The notes under the pieces are model-generated. The model was not told where the DNA came from. It made no database searches and saw nothing but the letters and a program-made list of their open reading frames with translations. From assembly GCF_018130215.1 (NCBI RefSeq), contig NZ_JAFCKQ010000011.1, positions 1 to 64,000 on the forward strand: a DNA stretch of 64,000 nt. The letters are read 5' to 3'. This DNA is from Bradyrhizobium jicamae (lineage in GTDB: Bacteria > Pseudomonadota > Alphaproteobacteria > Rhizobiales > Xanthobacteraceae). Shown piece by piece: positions 58,885 through 64,000 of the stretch. Numbering within the stretch: position 1 is the stretch's first letter; the number at the start of each line of letters is the position of its first letter. Position numbers and translations under genes: made by a program.

Positions 58885-60029
58885 CGCACCCTGGTCCAGG
58901 GTACGACCGACATGCCGGGCCCGACCGTCAGGTCACTCGGCCAGTTGTCGACCACGATCTTCACGGGAACGCGCTGCACCACCTTGACGTAATTGCCGGT
59001 GGCGTTCTCGGCCGGCAACAGGCTGAACGCCGTGCCGGAGCCCGGCTGCACCGAAGCGACGTGACCGGTCAGCTTGCGGCCGGGATAGGCGTCGATCCTG
59101 ATCTCGACGGACTGGCCCGGATGCATGTCCGTCAGCTGCGTCTCCTTGTAGTTCGCGGTGATCCAGACCTCGTCAGGTACGAACATCATCAGGCTCTGGC
59201 CCGGGGTGACGAACGTGCCGACCGCCCCGCTGAGCTTGACGACACGTCCGGATTGGGCCGCCACGACATCGGTGTATCCAAGATTAAGCTTGGCCTGATC
59301 GAGCTGGGCCTGGGCCTGCTGAAGCGATGCCCGACTGCTCTTGAGCTGGGCCTGGAGCGTCTTGACGCCGAGCTCGGCGGCGGTCACCGCCGTCCTGGCC
59401 CGGCTGGTATTGGCCTGCTGGGCGTCGCGATCGGACCGGGTCTGTTGCTGCCGCTGCACGGTGCCCGCCCCTTTATCGACCAGGTCCTGCGCGCGGTCTG
59501 CCTCCTGCTGGGAGAATTGCAGTTGCGCTTCGGCCTGCTGCAACTGTGCCCTGGACTCCTTGATCTGCTCCTGCTGGCTGTCGATCTGCGCCTCGACATT
59601 GGCGATATTGGCCTCGGCGACGGCCACCTGCGCCGCGGCCTGATCGACGGCGATCTTGTAGTCGCGCTGGTCGATTTTCGCGAGCAACTGGCCGGCGTTC
59701 ACATGCTGGTTGTCCGTCACCGGGACCTGGACGACATAACCGCCGACCTTGGATGCGACCGAGAAGCTGCGCGCTGCGACGAAAGCGTCATCAGTCGACT
59801 CGTAGTGCCGAATGTCGAGCCAGTAGGCCACGCCGCCGATCAATGCGATCAGCAGCAGGCAGGCGCCCGCCGTCGCAAGTATCCAGTGCTCGCGAAGACG
59901 CTCGCGCATCGACGCAGCCGGAACACCCGGTGGTTTCGATGCGCCGGATGCGGACTGCTGTTCGGGACTGCGCGTGGGCTGCCGCGGCTCATCAGCGGAC
60001 GGCCCGCGCTCACTGGTTTGGGCATCCAA
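58881..60029 (-). CDS. HlyD/EmrA-type efflux periplasmic adaptor
   Basis: The start is a TTG at 60029 with GAGG eight bases upstream. The 382-residue protein has a proline-rich, polar N-terminus, one span (about 50-70), the Y-E-S-T-D-D-A-F-V motif, a long coiled coil rich in Q (about 120-240) and the lipoyl/barrel halves (V-V-A-A-Q-S-G-R-V-V-K-L, Y-K-E-T-Q-L-T-D-M). It is the adaptor for the MFS pump encoded next. No outer-membrane factor or regulator is adjacent, so control is not evident. Confidence 0.92.
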   Translation of the reverse strand: MDAQTSERGPSADEPRQPTRSPEQQSASGASKPPGVPAASMRERLREHWILATAGACLLLIALIGGVAYWLDIRHYESTDDAFVAARSFSVASKVGGYVVQVPVTDNQHVNAGQLLAKIDQRDYKIAVDQAAAQVAVAEANIANVEAQIDSQQEQIKESRAQLQQAEAQLQFSQQEADRAQDLVDKGAGTVQRQQQTRSDRDAQQANTSRARTAVTAAELGVKTLQAQLKSSRASLQQAQAQLDQAKLNLGYTDVVAAQSGRVVKLSGAVGTFVTPGQSLMMFVPDEVWITANYKETQLTDMHPGQSVEIRIDAYPGRKLTGHVASVQPGSGTAFSLLPAENATGNYVKVVQRVPVKIVVDNWPSDLTVGPGMSVVPWTRVR

Positions 60030-60114
60030 GGCAAGACCTCAAGCTCAGGAGACGGCAGCGATCGACCCCGGTTAACCGCAAGGTCGAGCGCTTGGTTCCT
60101 GCCTGGCGAGGATG

Positions 60115-61608
60115 CTATAGCGCCCTGGAACTCAGCGCATGCTGACGTTCCGACGCCGCCAGATCCCGATAGGTTGCCGTCTCGATCCCGGGCTTGAGTG
60201 GAACGGTCAGGCGGCAGATCAGTCCTTCGGACCGCCAGTCGAAATCGGCCTGCCCGCCAAGCTGGGTCTCGATGCTGGCGATGACGCTTCGCGTGCCGAA
60301 CCCCTTTTGCTTCGGCTTGGTCACTTTGGGGCCGCCGGATTCGACCCAGGCCAGAATCAGCGTTTCGTCCTGCACTTCCCAGGTGATCGCGAGTCGGCCA
60401 GACAACGTCGACAGGCTGCCATATTTGGCCGAGTTTGTGACTAGCTCGTGCAGCGCCAACGCCAGCGTTTGCGCGGTCGCTGGCTGCAATTGCACCTCAG
60501 CACCCTCGATCTGGATCTGTCCTGCCTCCGAATAGGGTGCGATTTCCTCGGTCACCAGCCGCCGGATTTCGGCGCCCTGCCAGCTCGACAGCGACAGCAC
60601 GGTATGCACGCGGGCGAGCGCCGTGATGCGCCCTTCGACCGCGCGCACATAGGCGTTCATGTTCTGCGCGCGCGTCAACCGCACGATCGATTGTGCCAAT
60701 GCCAGCGCGTTCTTGGCGCGATGGTCGACTTCCCGAGTCAGCAGGCTCTGGCGCTCCTCGGCGCGCTTACGATCGGTGATGTCGACGGTGACGCCGCTCA
60801 CCCGCACTACCCGGCCGTTCCTGTCACTGGTCGCCGCAGCGGTGCCGACGCACCAGCGGACCTCACCGTCCGGCCGCATCACCCGGAATTCGGCTTCGTA
60901 GGACGTGCGGCCGTTGCCGAAGCCGGCCCAGGCGTGCCGCAATTCGTCCACGTCCTCGGGATGGAACAGCGCCTCGATGTTCGCCGACGTCAACTCGAAG
61001 GACTCCGGGTCGACACCGAAGATCTTGTACTGTCCCTCGTCCCACATCCAGTCGCCGTTGATCCAATCCAAGTCCCACGATCCCATCTTGCCCGCCGCGA
61101 TCGCCATGCTGCGGCGCTGCTCGCTCTCGACGAGGCGAGCGGTCGACTGCTCGAGCTCGGCGGTGCGCGCACGCACCCGATCCTCGAGCTCGGCATTGAG
61201 GCGTTCGAGCTGGCGCGTCTTGCGGTAGAGTTCGGCGAACACCCGGATCTTCGCGCGCAACACCTCGGGCACCACGGGCACCGGCACATAGTCGACGGCG
61301 CCCATCTCGTAGCCTCGCAGCCGGTCGATGTCACTGACCTGGATCGCCGAGATGAAGATCATCGCGGTCTTCTGGAAGCGCGGATGCTCGCGGATCATCG
61401 CCGCGAGCTCGAAACCGTCGAGCTCGGGCATGCACACATCGACCAGGATGACCGCGACTTCATTCTTGAGCAGGAATTCCAGCGCCTCACGGCCGGACGA
61501 TGCGGCAACGAGGTTCTCGCCGAGCTCCTTCAGGATGACCTCGTAGGCCAGCAGCTTCGCCGGTTGATCATCGACCAGAAGAATGTTGATCTTTTCGTGG
61601 TCCATCAT
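60115..61608 (-). CDS. Receiver-PAS-HWE histidine kinase
   Basis: From the ATG-ATG at 61608 the protein has 497 residues. Domain order: receiver (5-120; acceptor Asp57 in I-L-V-D-V-C-M-P-E-L-D-G), coiled-coil linker (about 125-165), PAS (about 165-285; W-D-L-D near 178), and an HWE/HisKA_2 kinase with His296 in D-H-R-A-K-N and the ATP-site N in H-E-L-V-T-N-S-A-K-Y-G. In the receiver the usual K-P lysine is replaced (D-Y-V-P-V-P, Val110), so its phosphorylation behaviour may differ. It starts 14 bp after the hybrid kinase gene and probably receives phosphate from it. Confidence 0.9.
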   Translation of the reverse strand: MMDHEKINILLVDDQPAKLLAYEVILKELGENLVAASSGREALEFLLKNEVAVILVDVCMPELDGFELAAMIREHPRFQKTAMIFISAIQVSDIDRLRGYEMGAVDYVPVPVVPEVLRAKIRVFAELYRKTRQLERLNAELEDRVRARTAELEQSTARLVESEQRRSMAIAAGKMGSWDLDWINGDWMWDEGQYKIFGVDPESFELTSANIEALFHPEDVDELRHAWAGFGNGRTSYEAEFRVMRPDGEVRWCVGTAAATSDRNGRVVRVSGVTVDITDRKRAEERQSLLTREVDHRAKNALALAQSIVRLTRAQNMNAYVRAVEGRITALARVHTVLSLSSWQGAEIRRLVTEEIAPYSEAGQIQIEGAEVQLQPATAQTLALALHELVTNSAKYGSLSTLSGRLAITWEVQDETLILAWVESGGPKVTKPKQKGFGTRSVIASIETQLGGQADFDWRSEGLICRLTVPLKPGIETATYRDLAASERQHALSSRAL

Positions 61609-61621
61609 GTTCGATCGCCGA

Positions 61622-64000
61622 TCAGCGGTGCAGCCACATGCGGATGGCGAGCAGCAGTTGCTCTGTGTTGACGGGTTTGGCCAGGTAATCCGAGGCACCT
61701 GCCTCGAGGCATTTCTCGCGGTCGCCTTTCATCGCTTTCGCCGTCAGCGCAATGATCGGCAGTCGCGCAAACGCGGAATTCTGCCTGATCGCGCCGATGG
61801 TCTGGTAGCCGTCCATCTGCGGCATCATGATGTCCATCAGGACGATCGCGATCTTCGGGTTGGACTCGACCAGCGAGATCGCCTCGTGGCCGGTTGTCGC
61901 AGTCAGCACCTTCATGCCGCGCCGCTCCAGCACGCTGGACAGCGCGAAGATGTTGCGGGCGTCGTCGTCGACCAGAAGCGCGGTCTTGCCAATCAGGTCC
62001 TCGTCGGAACTATTGAGCTTCTCCAGCATCCTCTGTTTTTCGGCCGGCAATTCCGTGATGACACGGTGCAGGAACAGTGACGTTTCATCGAGCAGCCGTT
62101 CCGGCGATTCCACACCCTTGACCACAATGCTTCGCGCCATGGTGTGGAGTTCCGCGTCTTCCTCCGCCGAAAGTTCCCGGCCCGTGAACACCACCACGGG
62201 AACATTGGAGAGCGTGTCGTCCTTGCGGATATGGTCGAGCACCTCGAAACCGCTCATGTCGGGCAATCGCAGGTCGAGCACGACACAATCGCAAGGCGCT
62301 GCGCGCAGGGTCGACAGCGCCCCAGCGCCGGTGTCGCTGGTAACGATCTCGATGTCCTCGTGTCCGAGCAGTTCCCTGATGCTGAGCTGCTCGGCCGCAT
62401 TGTCCTCGACGATCAGAAGCCGCTTGCGGCGCGGCCTGGCGTATTCCCTGATCTGCGTCAACGCTGCGCTGACGCCTTCGGTGGTCGTCGGCTTGTTGAC
62501 GAAGGAGAAGGCGCCGCGCGCGAGCGCATGTTGCCGGTCTTCGTCGAGGGTAATGATCTGGACCGGGATGTGGCGGGTCAGTGGATTGTGCTTGAGCTGG
62601 CTCAACACGGTCCAGCCGAGCATGTCGGGCAGGAACACGTCGAGCGAGACCGCACTCGGCTGGAATTGCTTGGCAAGGTCGAGCGCCTCGGTGCCACGGC
62701 TGGCGACCAGGACCTTGAAGCCCTTGTCACGCGCCAGATCGATCAGCACCCGCGCATAGTGCGGATCGTCCTCGACGATCAAAAGGATCGTGTCGCCGGG
62801 TTCGAGATCGAGCCGGTCGTCGGCAAGCTGCTCGATCGCGCGCTCCTGTGTCGACGACGCCTGCAGCGCAGGGACTGGCGCCTGCGACAGCGGCGCCGGC
62901 GGACGCGGCGAAACCGGGCCGGAATATTTCAGCGGCAGATAAAGCGTGAAGGTCGAGCCCTTGCCCGGGGCACTGCGCAGATGAATCTCGCCGCCGAGCA
63001 GGCCCGCGAGCTCGCGGCTGATGGCAAGGCCGAGACCGGTGCCGCCGTATTTCCGGCTGGTGCCGGCATCGGCCTGCTGGAACGCCTCGAAGATCAGCTT
63101 CTGCTTGTCCTGGGGAATGCCGATACCGGTATCGGACACCTCGAATGCGACGACGGCGGGCGCGGCGTTGAGGATCGGGTGCTCTGCGCTCCAGCCGCCG
63201 AGCGCGGCCGAGACCGTGAGCTGCACACCGCCCTCGGCGGTGAATTTGAACGCGTTCGACAGCAGGTTTTTCAGCACCTGCTGCAGCCGCTTGGAGTCGG
63301 TGACCATGCTGCGCGCGAGGTTGCCGTCGACGTCGATCGCGAAGGACAGATGGCGGTTCTCCGCTTCGTGGCGGAACGGACGTCCGACGGTTTCGAGCAG
63401 GCTCGAGGTCAGGATCTCCTCCGCCTCGACCGTGACCGTGCCGGACTCGATCTTGGACAGGTCGAGGATATCGCTGATCAGATTGAGCAGGTCGGTGCCG
63501 GCACCATGGATGGTGCGGGCGAACTCGACCTGCTTGGCCGTCAGGTTGCCGTCCGGATTTTCCGTGAGCTGCTGGCCGAGGATCAGGATCGAGTTCAGCG
63601 GCGTCCGCAGCTCGTGCGACATGTTGGCGAGGAATTCGGACTTGTACTTCGAGGTCAGCGACAGCTCGGTCGCCTTCTCCTCGAGCGCGCGCCGCGCCTG
63701 CTCGATTTCCTGGTTCTTGCGCTCGACGTCGACATTGCGCTCGGCAAGCTGCTGGGCCTTCTGCTCGAGCTGGTCGTTGGTCTGCTGCAACTCCTTCTGC
63801 TGGGTCTGAAGCTCGCCCGCGAGCTGTTGCGACTGCTTGAGCAGAGCCTCGGTCTGCATCGTCGCCTCGATGCTGTTGAGCACGATGCCGATGCTGTCGG
63901 TAAGCTGTTCGAGGAAGGTGATCTGCGACGTCGTGAAGGATGCGATCGTCGACAGCTCGATCACGGCCTTGACCTGGGTCTCGAACAGCACCGGGAACAC
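61622..64000 (-). CDS. Large hybrid sensor histidine kinase (5' end outside window)
   Basis: Only the C-terminal 792 residues are in the window; the true start lies beyond 64000. Order of what is seen: the end of a GAF-like domain (1-50), a coiled coil (about 50-115), HisKA (His129 in N-M-S-H-E-L-R-T-P-L-N-S), HATPase (about 215-365; D-T-G-I-G-I-P, G-T-G-L-G-L-A-I-S) and three receiver domains (about 405-515, 525-640 and 675-790). The last has L-M-D-I-M-M-P-Q-M-D-G and ends K-P-V-N-T-E-Q-L-L-L-A. Bradyrhizobium has many such proteins with repeated HAMP domains in front. It is the upstream partner of the receiver-PAS kinase. Confidence 0.92.
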   Translation of the reverse strand: MFPVLFETQVKAVIELSTIASFTTSQITFLEQLTDSIGIVLNSIEATMQTEALLKQSQQLAGELQTQQKELQQTNDQLEQKAQQLAERNVDVERKNQEIEQARRALEEKATELSLTSKYKSEFLANMSHELRTPLNSILILGQQLTENPDGNLTAKQVEFARTIHGAGTDLLNLISDILDLSKIESGTVTVEAEEILTSSLLETVGRPFRHEAENRHLSFAIDVDGNLARSMVTDSKRLQQVLKNLLSNAFKFTAEGGVQLTVSAALGGWSAEHPILNAAPAVVAFEVSDTGIGIPQDKQKLIFEAFQQADAGTSRKYGGTGLGLAISRELAGLLGGEIHLRSAPGKGSTFTLYLPLKYSGPVSPRPPAPLSQAPVPALQASSTQERAIEQLADDRLDLEPGDTILLIVEDDPHYARVLIDLARDKGFKVLVASRGTEALDLAKQFQPSAVSLDVFLPDMLGWTVLSQLKHNPLTRHIPVQIITLDEDRQHALARGAFSFVNKPTTTEGVSAALTQIREYARPRRKRLLIVEDNAAEQLSIRELLGHEDIEIVTSDTGAGALSTLRAAPCDCVVLDLRLPDMSGFEVLDHIRKDDTLSNVPVVVFTGRELSAEEDAELHTMARSIVVKGVESPERLLDETSLFLHRVITELPAEKQRMLEKLNSSDEDLIGKTALLVDDDARNIFALSSVLERRGMKVLTATTGHEAISLVESNPKIAIVLMDIMMPQMDGYQTIGAIRQNSAFARLPIIALTAKAMKGDREKCLEAGASDYLAKPVNTEQLLLAIRMWLHR

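Overview
The window looks like the chromosome of a high-GC alphaproteobacterium of the Bradyrhizobium/Rhodopseudomonas group (Nitrobacteraceae). The main reasons are the FixJ- and FixK-type regulators, many palindromes of the form TTGAT-N4-ATCAA, small secreted protein families typical of that group, PHB-type metabolism, and multidomain HWE/HisKA kinases. This assignment rests on family recognition, not on a database search. I found no rRNA, tRNA, CRISPR array, insertion sequence or phage gene.

Left part (1-7.5 kb): loosely packed small genes for secreted or membrane proteins of unknown function, a GlcG/HbpS-like protein, a DUF4239 membrane protein and a beta-carbonic anhydrase. Two relics of small conserved genes, one frameshifted and one truncated, suggest a decaying region. 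Two genes here have a FixK/FNR-type box.

7.5-22 kb: a catalase-related heme protein converges on an AraC regulator. Two tandemly duplicated AraC regulators follow. They precede a long co-directional operon: NDH-2-like flavoprotein, acetoacetate decarboxylase, patatin/DUF3734 protein, EmrA/EmrB-type efflux pair, AhpD-like protein, 3-hydroxybutyrate dehydrogenase, an SDR lacking the usual Tyr, and a ThrE-like exporter. The logical reading is 3-hydroxybutyrate to acetoacetate to acetone plus CO2, with NADH reoxidation and export.

22-53 kb: an unusually dense FixK/FNR-type regulon. Nine near-perfect 14-bp boxes lie upstream of nearly every operon. The operons encode: a luciferase-like oxidoreductase; CoA-transferase AtoDA plus MaoC hydratase; a PhaC-like DUF3141 protein with pta-ackA-fabI; a GNAT; DUF3300-DUF2950 and a glycine-rich secreted protein; a DUF3302-like/HlyD/TAXI operon; PPK2; a 915-residue Orn/Lys/Arg-type decarboxylase with an unlisted 54-residue membrane protein; a SulP transporter; an IalB-like protein; and an AI-2E-type permease with a K+ channel. 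The same stretch holds a FixK-like regulator whose recognition helix (E-T-V-S-R) fits these boxes, and a sensor kinase/FixJ-like pair. The simplest model is a locally wired low-oxygen programme combining substrate-level ATP formation (Pta-AckA), acyl-CoA/PHB redox balancing, polyphosphate use and amino-acid decarboxylation.

53-64 kb: another AraC regulator, small secreted proteins, a PQQ-type sugar dehydrogenase homologue, a second EmrAB-type efflux operon, a receiver-PAS-HWE kinase and the 3' part of a large hybrid kinase cut by the window edge.
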